Both the position numbers and the translations under genes were made by a program. Source: Azospirillum canadense (GTDB lineage Bacteria > Pseudomonadota > Alphaproteobacteria > Azospirillales > Azospirillaceae). Taken from it: a stretch of 64,000 nt of DNA. The notes beneath the pieces were generated by a model. The model was not told the origin of the DNA. It made no database searches and saw only the letters and a list, made by a program, of their open reading frames with translations. Shown here in pieces: positions 8,475 to 16,179 of this stretch (its first letter is position 1; the number at the start of each line of letters is the position of its first letter). The DNA is taken from NCBI RefSeq assembly GCF_025961225.1, contig NZ_JAOQNG010000007.1:206001-270000 (forward strand), read 5' to 3'.

Positions 8475-9878
8475 ATGGCGATGTCGAACTTTGCGGAGGA
8501 GTTGCTGGCGCGGATCGGTCCGGGCGGCGTCCGGATCGGGGCCGAGGTCGAGCCCCGGCACCGCCATGACTGGACGGTCGAGATGCCGTCCGGTGACGGC
8601 CCGCTTGCCGTGGTCTACCCCCGCAACGCCGAGGAGGTCTCGACGGTGCTGCGCCTCTGTCAGGCGCACCGGCACCCGGTCGTCGTGCAGGGCGGGCTGA
8701 CCGGGTTGGCCGGCGGCGCCACCCCGGTGGACGGCTGCGTCGTGCTCTCCATGGAACGGATGCGCGGGATCGAGGAGGTCGACACCGACGCAGGCACCAT
8801 GACGGTCCAGGCCGGCGTCACCCTGCAAACCGTGCAGGAGACGGCGGACACCGCGGGGCTTCTGTTCCCGCTCGACCTCGGCGCGCGCGGCTCCTGCCTG
8901 ATCGGCGGCAACCTGTCGACCAACGCGGGCGGCAACCGCGTCCTGCGCTACGGCATGATGCGCGACCTCGTGCTGGGGCTCGAGGTCGTGCTGGCCGACG
9001 GCACGGTGGTGACGTCGCTCAACAAGATGATCAAGAACAACGCCGGCTACGACCTCAAGCACCTGTTCATCGGCACGGAGGGAACGCTGGGGGTCGTCAC
9101 GCGCGCGGTCCTGCGCTTGCACCCGAAGCCGCGCAGCGTCTGCACCGCCCTCTGCGCGGTGGCGGACTATGCCGCCGTCCTCCGCCTGCTGCGGCTGGCG
9201 CGCGAAAGGCTCGGCGGCACGCTGTCGGCCTTCGAGGTGATGTGGCCGGAGGTCTACCGCCGGGTGGAGGCGACCTTGGGCCGCCCGGCGCCCCTGCCGC
9301 ACGGGCACGGCGCCTATGTGCTGGTTGAGGCGATGGGCACCGACCAGATGCCGGACCAGGAGCGCTTCGAGGCGATCATGCAGCAGGGCTTCGAGGACGG
9401 GATCGTCACGGACGCCGTCATCGCGCAATCCGGGGAGCAGACCGCGGCCTTCTGGACCCTCCGCGACGCCTGCGGCGACTTCGGCGAGGTTCTCTGGCCC
9501 GCCGTGGGTTTCGATGTCAGCCTGCCGGTCGGCCGCATCGGGGAGTTCGTCGAGCTTTGCCAGGAACGCCTGGCGGCGCGCTGGCCGGAGGCGGAGTCGG
9601 TGTTCTTCGGCCATGTGGCCGACGGCAACATCCACATCGGCGTCAAGGTGGCGGAGGAGCCGCTGCCGGTCCACGCCATCGACGTGGTGGTCTACGACGC
9701 CGTTCGGGAGTTCCAAGGCTCCATCTCTGCGGAGCATGGCATCGGCGTGCTGAAGAAGGAGTTCCTTCCGCATTCGGTCAGCCCGGAAGCGCTCGCGCTG
9801 ATGCGGACCGTCAAGGCGGCCCTCGATCCGAACGGGCTTCTCAACCCCGGCAAGGTCATCGACCCGACCATGGGCTGA
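8475..9878 (+). CDS. FAD-linked 2-hydroxyacid dehydrogenase (GlcD / D-2-hydroxyglutarate dehydrogenase family)
   Basis: A 467-residue flavoprotein of the vanillyl-alcohol-oxidase-fold class. The N-terminal FAD-binding domain shows GGLTGLAGGATPVDG, and LGARGSCLIGGNLSTNAGG follows further on. The C-terminal cap carries the metal and substrate histidines in GHVADGNIHIGV and the ending SISAEHGIGVLKKEFL. Relatives oxidise glycolate, D-lactate or D-2-hydroxyglutarate and pass electrons to quinone or a flavoprotein. It lies 48 bases after the ferredoxin gene and is probably cotranscribed with lysR and the ferredoxin, so oxidation of a 2-hydroxyacid released by the pathway is the likely role. No FeS partner subunit (GlcF) is nearby. 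Confidence 0.92.
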   Translation: MAMSNFAEELLARIGPGGVRIGAEVEPRHRHDWTVEMPSGDGPLAVVYPRNAEEVSTVLRLCQAHRHPVVVQGGLTGLAGGATPVDGCVVLSMERMRGIEEVDTDAGTMTVQAGVTLQTVQETADTAGLLFPLDLGARGSCLIGGNLSTNAGGNRVLRYGMMRDLVLGLEVVLADGTVVTSLNKMIKNNAGYDLKHLFIGTEGTLGVVTRAVLRLHPKPRSVCTALCAVADYAAVLRLLRLARERLGGTLSAFEVMWPEVYRRVEATLGRPAPLPHGHGAYVLVEAMGTDQMPDQERFEAIMQQGFEDGIVTDAVIAQSGEQTAAFWTLRDACGDFGEVLWPAVGFDVSLPVGRIGEFVELCQERLAARWPEAESVFFGHVADGNIHIGVKVAEEPLPVHAIDVVVYDAVREFQGSISAEHGIGVLKKEFLPHSVSPEALALMRTVKAALDPNGLLNPGKVIDPTMG

Positions 9879-9895
9879 AGGGCCGGAGCAAGGCG

Positions 9896-9933
9896 CCGCC
9901 CTGCCGACCGGGAATTCCCCGTCGGCAGGGCGG
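9896..9933. terminator. Strong hairpin between convergent genes
   Basis: A 13-base-pair perfect stem, CCGCCCTGCCGAC pairing with GTCGGCAGGGCGG, around a 12-base loop. It lies just after the dehydrogenase stop codon and before the end of the convergent chemoreceptor/PilZ locus. There is no T-run, so it may act in both directions or as an RNA-stabilising hairpin. Confidence 0.6.
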
Positions 9934-9948
9934 ATCGGTGTGGACGGA

Positions 9949-10281
9949 TCAGGCCGCCTTGCCGATCGGACGGCTTCCCTGGGTCAGGCGATCGACGACG
10001 GTGCGGAAGGTACCCAACTGCGGGTCGGCCTCGGCGAACGCGACACGGGCCGCCCCGGCGTCCAGGTCCCGGATGTCGAACGAGACCTGGGCGCCGTGGC
10101 GGTCCAGGCGCAGCGTGCCACGACCGGCCGCCGCCATGCCCTCCAGCCCGCCGATCTTCGCGCCGCTTGCCGAGAGGTCCAGCACCCGGGCGGCCTGCGA
10201 ACGCCCGCCGATGGTCACCATGCAGGGCTCGTCCACCCGGTAGCGCGGCTGGCGACGACGGTCGGCGTCGCTGGTGGAGGT
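9949..10281 (-). pseudogene. PilZ domain detached from the upstream chemoreceptor by an apparent frameshift
   Basis: This frame encodes a complete PilZ domain with both c-di-GMP signatures: RRQPR in the RRRQPRYRVDEP segment at its beginning, and DLSASG (D-x-S-x-x-G). It starts in a different frame from the chemoreceptor, which ends at 10215. Reading back through the PilZ frame gives a serine/threonine linker (GTSTSDAD) of the kind joining receptor tails to PilZ domains. Adding one base near 10282-10284 (GTGGTGGCACC to GTGGTGCGCACC on the coding strand) would restore one continuous protein. Either this is a real truncation of the receptor or a sequence error. An isolated PilZ protein could start at a GTG at 10236, but it would lack part of the first motif. 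Confidence 0.7.
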
Positions 10282-13022
10282 GCCACCACGCGGACCAGGA
10301 CCCGCCGGAGTTCCGCGATGCTGGCCGCCACCGCGGACGAGCCCTGGCGCATCTGCACGGCCTGGGATCCGGTCTGGTCGGCGTCCTGGGACACCAGCGC
10401 GATGCGCGCCGACACTTCCCGCGCGGCGTTGGAGGTTTCCGCCACGTTGCGGCTGATCTCCTGCGTGGCCGCGGACTGTTCCTCCATCGCGACGGCGATG
10501 GCGGCCGAGATCTCGTCCATCTCTCCGATGGTCCCGCCGATCTCCGCCACGGCGGCGACGGCGGTGCGGGTCACGTCCTGAATTTCCGCGATCTGGCGGG
10601 TGATCTCGTCGGTGGAACGGGCGGTCTGGTTCGCCAGGTTCTTCACCTCCTGGGCGACGACGGCGAAGCCCTTGCCCGCCTCGCCGGCACGCGCCGCCTC
10701 GATGATCGCGTTGAGCGCCAGCAGGTTGGTCTGGTTCGCAATGTTCTGGATCAGCTGCGCCACGTCGCCGATGCGCCCGACCGCGTTCGACAGCGATTGG
10801 ATGGTGTCCTGGGTGCGCCGGCCGGTGTCCACCGCGCGGCGCGCCACCGTGTTGGAATGGGCGATCTGGGACGCGATCTCGCTGATCGACGCCGCCAGTT
10901 CCTTCGCGGCGGCGGCCACGGTCTGCGCGTTCGCCAGGGCCTGTTCCGCCGCCGCGGCGACGTTCTGCGCGTTGACGCTGACGCGCTCCGCCGACCCGGC
11001 CATGCCGTTGGCGTCCTGCGCCATGGTGCCGGTGCGCAGCACCACCTGCTCCACGGCGCTGCCGGCTTCACGCTCCACCGTCTCCGCCATGCCCTGGAGG
11101 GCGTTGACCCGCTCCTCCTCGGACAGGCGCTGGCGTTCCTCGCGCTCCTGGCCGGCGTAGCCGATCTTGGCCTTCACCATCCGAATCTGCGCGCCGATGC
11201 GAATGAACTCCGCCACATCCGGGTAGGGAAGGCGCGACGTCAGGTCGCCGTTCGCGATGGCGTCCAGATGCCGCTCCACCATCCGCTGCGGCCGGCGGAT
11301 CGACGCCAGGATGCCGAAGCAGGAGGCCACCGCCAAGCCGATGCAGACCAGAAGCAAGGCGGAGGCCCAGAACACCCGGCTGTGGAAGCTTTGCTCCGCC
11401 ATGTCGTAGGTCTGCCGCGCCGCGTCCGCACGCCGGTCCGCGACGCGGGTCGCCACGGCCATCTCCTCGCCGGGCGCCGTCGCGGCCAGAATCGTCTGCC
11501 ATTGCTCCGCGATCGACGCCCGATTGGCACGAACGGCCGCGATGCGCTGCTCCACGGCCGCCCGATCCCCGCTGCGGAGATCAAAAGACAGGAAGGTGAT
11601 CTGCTGAAGGGTGTCGCGCATGGGGCCGAGGAGGCCGGCGATCCGGTTCGCGTGGATCGTGTCGTCCTCATAGACCGGCATCAGCGCCTGGTTGGAGGCG
11701 TTCATGCCGAACAGGCCGATCCCCCCGATGAGGACCATGCCGGCGATCGCCGCCGCGGACACCGCGGCAAGGCGCCCAGTGATGCTGTTGGCCAGGGTCT
11801 TCAGCCGGTTGCCGAGGCTGCGGCGCACGGTGTGCACGTCCTCGTCGGCGATGGCATAGGACAGGCGGATGCCGGTCGGGTCGCCGAAGGCGGAGCCCGG
11901 CACGACGGCCACCTTGGCCTCGCCCAGGATCCGTTCACAGAGCGCGCCGACGTTGGGGATGAGCTGCCCGCCGTGCCGCTTGCCGATGGTCGAGCGGATG
12001 TCGAGGAACAGGTAGAAGGCCCCCTCCGCCGGGGCGCAGCCGATGCCGTCCATGCGGCTGACAATGGCCAGCGCGCGGTCCAGCCGCTCATCCAGCCGCC
12101 GGTTGACGTCCGCGATGAAGGCGCTGTCCCCGCTGCGCAACGCCTCAAGCACCGCGTATTGGGCGATGCTGCAGGGGTTGGACGTCGTGTGGCCTTGCAG
12201 GTTCTCCATGGCCTTGATGACGCGGCTCGGGCCCGCGGCGTAGCCGATCCGCCAGCCGGTCAGCGCGTGGCTCTTGGAGAAGGAATTGACGATGACCGTG
12301 CGGTCCTTCACGGCCTGGCAGGCGGCGACGATGTTCGTGTGCGTGTGCCCGGGACGCACCAGTTCCGAATAGCACTCGTCGAAAATGATCCAGAGGTCGT
12401 GCCGGATCGCCAGTTTGGCGATGCCGATGATGGCGTCGCGGTTGTAGACCACGCCGGTCGGGTTGTTCGGGCTGTTGATGACGATGGCCTTGGTCCGCGG
12501 AGTCACCGCGCGTTCGATGGAGGCCACGTCCAGCCGGTAGCCGGTCTCGCGCGTGTCGACGAAGACCGGCCGGGCGCCGGCGATTTCCACCTGCGTCGGG
12601 AACGTCACCCAATAGGGCTGCGGGATGATCACCTCGTCGCCAGGGTCGAGCAGCACCATGGCCGCGTTGAACAGCGCCTGCTTGGCGCCGGCCGTCACCC
12701 CGACCTCCGCAGCCGTGTGGGGCGTGCCGCACCGCTCCGATATCTCGGCGGCGATGCGCTCGCGCAACGGCATCAGGCCGAGAGTCGGCGTGTAGACGTT
12801 CCGCTTTCCGTCGACGGCCGCCTTGGCGGCGTCCTTGATCAGGTCGCTGGTGTCCACGTCCAACTCGCCGGCGGCGAAGTTGACGACGTGGACGCCGGCC
12901 TCCTTCAGCTCGTTGGCGATGACGCGCATGCGCGACGTGCCCGGCGGGGTGATGAGCGCGGTGCGGCCGGCGAGCGGCCTCGCCGTGGTTTCGCCGCTGG
13001 TTTGTGTGGTGTTGCCGGCCAT
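10215..13022 (-). CDS. Aminotransferase-chemoreceptor fusion (PLP class I aminotransferase + MCP)
   Basis: One continuous 935-residue frame. Residues 1 to about 403 form a complete fold-type I aminotransferase: NNPTG at 186-190, DECYSE at 215-220, PLP lysine Lys250 in NSFSKSHALTGWR, and the substrate-carboxylate arginine in IRLSYA near 386. A linker (RLKTLANSITG) leads into a full methyl-accepting chemotaxis protein: transmembrane helix about 417-440, periplasmic four-helix-bundle-like region to about 549, second helix about 550-572, HAMP to about 625, and the signalling hairpin with NLLALNAIIEAARAGEAGKG at about 766-785. Receptor N-termini are cytoplasmic, so the enzyme domain would face the cytoplasm. 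The ATG shares an A with the PEP mutase stop (TGATG). Such a fusion is not an architecture I know. A deletion joining two genes is possible; no frameshift is needed to read it through. Confidence 0.85.
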   Translation of the reverse strand: MAGNTTQTSGETTARPLAGRTALITPPGTSRMRVIANELKEAGVHVVNFAAGELDVDTSDLIKDAAKAAVDGKRNVYTPTLGLMPLRERIAAEISERCGTPHTAAEVGVTAGAKQALFNAAMVLLDPGDEVIIPQPYWVTFPTQVEIAGARPVFVDTRETGYRLDVASIERAVTPRTKAIVINSPNNPTGVVYNRDAIIGIAKLAIRHDLWIIFDECYSELVRPGHTHTNIVAACQAVKDRTVIVNSFSKSHALTGWRIGYAAGPSRVIKAMENLQGHTTSNPCSIAQYAVLEALRSGDSAFIADVNRRLDERLDRALAIVSRMDGIGCAPAEGAFYLFLDIRSTIGKRHGGQLIPNVGALCERILGEAKVAVVPGSAFGDPTGIRLSYAIADEDVHTVRRSLGNRLKTLANSITGRLAAVSAAAIAGMVLIGGIGLFGMNASNQALMPVYEDDTIHANRIAGLLGPMRDTLQQITFLSFDLRSGDRAAVEQRIAAVRANRASIAEQWQTILAATAPGEEMAVATRVADRRADAARQTYDMAEQSFHSRVFWASALLLVCIGLAVASCFGILASIRRPQRMVERHLDAIANGDLTSRLPYPDVAEFIRIGAQIRMVKAKIGYAGQEREERQRLSEEERVNALQGMAETVEREAGSAVEQVVLRTGTMAQDANGMAGSAERVSVNAQNVAAAAEQALANAQTVAAAAKELAASISEIASQIAHSNTVARRAVDTGRRTQDTIQSLSNAVGRIGDVAQLIQNIANQTNLLALNAIIEAARAGEAGKGFAVVAQEVKNLANQTARSTDEITRQIAEIQDVTRTAVAAVAEIGGTIGEMDEISAAIAVAMEEQSAATQEISRNVAETSNAAREVSARIALVSQDADQTGSQAVQMRQGSSAVAASIAELRRVLVRVVAPPPATPTVVASRATGWTSPAW

Positions 13023-13939
13023 CACCGCGTCCCCGGGATGAGAGTCAGGATGTCGTTCATGGAAAGGCACTTGTCCTCCACCTCCAGCGACCGGCCGTTT
13101 CTCAGGATCTCCGTCGCCACGTCGCGCATCGCCAGATAGGAGGAGCGCAGCATGTGGTTGGCGTAGATGACGATGTTGAAGCCGGCGCGCTCCAGCTCTT
13201 CGAATGGCGTCTGGCCGTAGCTGGTCGGCACACAGACGAGCGGCACGTCGGGATGGTGCGACCGGAAGCGCTGCGCGAACTCGAACACCTCGTCCGACCG
13301 TTTTTTCCGGCTGTGGATCATGATCCCGTCGGCGCCGGCTTCGACATAGGCGAGCGAGCGCGCCAGCGCGTCCTCGATGCGGGCGTCGAGGATCAGGCTC
13401 TCGACGCGCGCGATGATCATGAAATCGTCGGTCATCTGCGCCGCCTTGCCGGTGGCGATCTTGTGGCGGAAGGCCGGGATGCTTTCCTGCTGCTGCGCGA
13501 CCTCGTTGCCGAGCAGGGAATTCTTCTTGAGCCCGGTCTTGTCCTCGATGATCACCGCGGACACGCCCGTCCGTTCCAAGGTGCGGACGTTCATGGCGAA
13601 ATGCTCGGGCTGGCCCCCGGTGTCGCCGTCCATGATCAGCGGCTTGGGGGTCACCTCGAAGATCTCGTTGATGTTCGGGATGCGGCTCGGGATGCCCAGC
13701 GCTTCGATGTCCGGCTTGCCGCGTTCGGTGGAGTCCGTCAACGAACTGGACCAGAATCCGTCGAACTCGACCGGATGCCCGGCCGTTCCGGAATCGAGGA
13801 CCAGCGTTTCGGCCAGCAGGGCCGAGTTTGGGCTGTGTGCCTCCATGATCCGCAGGCATGACTTGCGCTGCAACAGGTGGCGCAGCGACGCGCGGCGGTT
13901 GTCGGCCGTAATTCCGCGTTTGGGAAGGACTGTCAGCAT
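13022..13939 (-). CDS. pepM: Phosphoenolpyruvate mutase (phosphonopyruvate-forming)
   Basis: A 305-residue isocitrate-lyase/PEP-mutase superfamily enzyme that interconverts phosphoenolpyruvate and phosphonopyruvate, forming the C-P bond that begins nearly all phosphonate biosynthesis. The mutase-specific signature EDK-x5-NS is present as EDKTGLKKNS. The metal-site segment LIMDGDTGG precedes it, and MEAHSPNSALLAE matches the substrate loop near the N-terminus. The ATG at 13939 has a GGGG-type ribosome-binding site and gives the usual family length; the frame is open further upstream but reads an improbable sequence. The equilibrium favours PEP, so a pulling reaction is required. No phosphonopyruvate decarboxylase is nearby; the coupled aminotransferase-receptor gene suggests transamination to phosphonoalanine. 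Confidence 0.9.
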   Translation of the reverse strand: MLTVLPKRGITADNRRASLRHLLQRKSCLRIMEAHSPNSALLAETLVLDSGTAGHPVEFDGFWSSSLTDSTERGKPDIEALGIPSRIPNINEIFEVTPKPLIMDGDTGGQPEHFAMNVRTLERTGVSAVIIEDKTGLKKNSLLGNEVAQQQESIPAFRHKIATGKAAQMTDDFMIIARVESLILDARIEDALARSLAYVEAGADGIMIHSRKKRSDEVFEFAQRFRSHHPDVPLVCVPTSYGQTPFEELERAGFNIVIYANHMLRSSYLAMRDVATEILRNGRSLEVEDKCLSMNDILTLIPGTR

Positions 13940-14213
13940 CGTAATCCCCGTGCTGGAGGCAACGGCGGCCCCGCCCGGGAATTTAGGGAATTCCCGGCTG
14001 CGCCGCGTCGTATCGCGAGAAGACCTGCCAGCAAGCAACGGCCCGTCGGGCGGACCCCGAGCGGGTGAGACGATGCGCGACGTGCAGGACACGTCAAGAA
14101 TGGGGAATGGAGACGCGTTTATGCAATAATAATTTGATATTTTTCTTTTCACAAACACGACTACTCAAGCGTCCCATAGGATTGCTCAAGACAAAAGGTT
14201 GCAATCAGGCCAT
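13940..14213. other. Intergenic region upstream of pepM, with AT-rich segment
   Basis: These 274 bases separate the maleylacetate reductase stop from the pepM start. The stretch at about 14120-14215 is conspicuously AT-rich for this genome and is the most likely place for the promoter of the pepM/aminotransferase-receptor operon. I find no convincing sigma-70 hexamer pair, riboswitch or small gene in it. Confidence 0.4.
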
Positions 14214-15260
14214 CTATACTTGCACACCGGCCCAGGCGCGGGCGATCAGGTCGCGGATCGCCGCCGGGTCAAGCGGGCGCGGGTTCCAGTAGGGCGTGCG
14301 CAACGCCAGATCTGCGGCGCGCGCGATCCCCTCCTGCGGCATGCCCAGGTCCCGCAAGGACTGCGGGACGCCGAGCCGCCGGGACAGGTCGGCCAGCCCC
14401 CGCGCAGCATCGTCGCTGCCCAGCGCCCTGGCGATGCGCTCCATGGCGTCGGGCGCGGCGGCGGCGTTGTAGGCGACGGCGTGCGGCAGGACGACAGCGT
14501 GCGTTTCCGCGTGCGGCAGGTCGAAGGTGCCGCCCAGCGTGTGGCACAGCTTGTGGTGCAGGGCCATGCCCACGGCGCCGAGGCAGACGCCGCACAGCCA
14601 CGCGCCGTACAGCGCGTCCGATCGGGCCTCCATATCGGACGGATCAGCCAGGAGGCGCGGCAAGGCGCGCGCCAGCGCCCGGATCGCGTCCTCCGCCATC
14701 AGCGAGGTGATGGGGTTGCGGTCCTGTGCGTAGAGCGCCTCCACCGCGTGCGCGATGGCGTTCAGGCCGGAGGTCGCGGACAGACCCGGCGGCAGCGACC
14801 GGGTCAGCTCGACGTCGTAGAGCACCACCTCCGGCAGGACTTTGGGGGAACGCAGCGTGGTCTTCACGCCGCCCTCGGTCTGGCCGAGGATCGGCGTCAT
14901 CTCCGAACCCGCGTAGGTGGTGGGAATGGCGATCTGCGGCAGGTCGGTGCGCAGCGCCAGCGCCTTGCCCAGCCCGATGGCGGACCCGCCGCCGACGGCC
15001 ACGATGCCATCCGCCCGCAGGTCGCCCAACGCGGCCAGCGCGCGCTCCGTGATGGCCACCGGCGTGTGCATGACCGCCTCGCCGAAGACACCGGCGGCAA
15101 AGCCGCCCGCCGCCACGGTCACGCGGTCCTGCAATCGTTCGCCAACGAGAAGAAGCGCCCGGCGGCAGCCCAGCCGCTCAATCTCGCCGGCCAATTGGGC
15201 CAGCGTTCCGTGCCCGAAGATCACCCGCGCGGGAAGACCCGTGTACACGAAGCTCTGCAT
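14214..15260 (-). CDS. Maleylacetate reductase (iron-containing alcohol dehydrogenase family)
   Basis: A 348-residue group III alcohol-dehydrogenase-like protein. It starts with MQSFVYTGLPARVIFGHGT, a pattern typical of maleylacetate reductases. The NAD(P)-binding GGGSAIGLGK is at about 90-99, PTTYAGSEMTP follows, and the C-terminal metal-site region reads NAIAHAVEAL, then HHKLCHTLGG and FDLPHAETHA. These enzymes reduce maleylacetate to 3-oxoadipate, joining hydroxyquinol and chlorocatechol pathways to central metabolism. The ATG at 15260 is preceded by GGAGGGG. No hydroxyquinol dioxygenase is in the window. Phosphonoacetaldehyde reductases belong to the same broad family, but the specific segments here fit maleylacetate reductase, so a link to pepM is unlikely. 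Confidence 0.88.
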   Translation of the reverse strand: MQSFVYTGLPARVIFGHGTLAQLAGEIERLGCRRALLLVGERLQDRVTVAAGGFAAGVFGEAVMHTPVAITERALAALGDLRADGIVAVGGGSAIGLGKALALRTDLPQIAIPTTYAGSEMTPILGQTEGGVKTTLRSPKVLPEVVLYDVELTRSLPPGLSATSGLNAIAHAVEALYAQDRNPITSLMAEDAIRALARALPRLLADPSDMEARSDALYGAWLCGVCLGAVGMALHHKLCHTLGGTFDLPHAETHAVVLPHAVAYNAAAAPDAMERIARALGSDDAARGLADLSRRLGVPQSLRDLGMPQEGIARAADLALRTPYWNPRPLDPAAIRDLIARAWAGVQV

Positions 15261-15389
15261 GGTCCCCTCCATCAACGCCGTCCGCCGCCATCGGCGGATT
15301 GTGACGCAGGAAGCCCCCCGTGGAAATCGTTTGATTACACCCAATTTGGTTGACACCACCCCCGGCCCGCCGCATGGAATGTCGCCACC

Positions 15390-16043
15390 ATGTCCTTGAT
15401 GACCTTAAAGCGTCGCGAACTTCTGGCCGGGTGCGGGGTGCTGCTGCTGGTGCCGTCCGGGGCGCTGGCCCAGGCGACGACGACCGCGCGCCGGCTCAAC
15501 CTGCGCAACCAGAACACGGGGGAAAGCTTCAGCGGCCCCTACCGCGACGCCGACGGTCCGTTGCCCGACGCGATGGCCGACCTGGCGAAGTTTCTGCGCG
15601 ACCACCACGCCAACAAGGAAGGCCCGGTGGACATCGGCACGCTCGACCTGCTGGCCGACCTCATGGAGGCCGTGGGGCAGAGCAAGGCGACCCTTCTCTC
15701 CGCCTTCCGCACGCCGGAGACCAACGCCAAGCTGGCGCGCGCCGGCCTGGGGGTGGCGGAGCACAGCCAGCACCTTCTGGGCAAGGCGCTCGACGTCACC
15801 TTCCCGTCGCGGCTGCCCGACGCGCACCGCAAGGCGCTGGACATGAAGCGCGGCGGCGTGGGCTGGTACCCGCGGTCCTTCTTCCTGCACATCGACACGG
15901 GGCCCGTGCGGAGCTGGGAGCTGTTCGGCCGGGACCTGAGCCACCTCTTCGCCCCGGGCGTGCGGGGCCACCTCCGCACGGTCGCCGACCGCATGAGGCT
16001 GCACCGCGCCATCGCCCGCAAGCGCCTGACGGGCTCTCCGTGA
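15390..16043 (+). CDS. DUF882 / M15-like peptidase with Tat signal (YcbK family)
   Basis: A 217-residue exported protein. The N-terminus carries a twin-arginine-like signal, KRRELLAG followed by a hydrophobic stretch and GALA. The mature domain is the DUF882 (peptidase M15A-like) fold of D,D- or L,D-carboxypeptidases. Putative zinc residues are His and Asp in EHSQHLLGKALDV and the histidine in FFLHIDTG, with SAFRTPETNAKL as the preceding family motif. Such proteins act on peptidoglycan in the periplasm. It is divergent from maleylacetate reductase and stands alone ahead of the sensor kinase gene, separated by 136 bases. Confidence 0.85.
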   Translation: MSLMTLKRRELLAGCGVLLLVPSGALAQATTTARRLNLRNQNTGESFSGPYRDADGPLPDAMADLAKFLRDHHANKEGPVDIGTLDLLADLMEAVGQSKATLLSAFRTPETNAKLARAGLGVAEHSQHLLGKALDVTFPSRLPDAHRKALDMKRGGVGWYPRSFFLHIDTGPVRSWELFGRDLSHLFAPGVRGHLRTVADRMRLHRAIARKRLTGSP

Positions 16044-16179
16044 CGGCGAGCCGCGCCCGCGCGCGGTCACATCACCTTGATTTTGTTCAAGATCGGCTGG
16101 AAATCCTGACGTTCCATGGCCGGGCATCGCGCGAACGCTGGCGGCACGGCCGAACAGCCGCCGCCGCTGGGGGACGGGG

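Noticed and set aside
14214..15260. Phosphonoacetaldehyde reductase as a third step of a pepM pathway
   Set aside because: The Fe-ADH family includes such enzymes, but the specific blocks here match maleylacetate reductase, and there is a 274-base gap to pepM.
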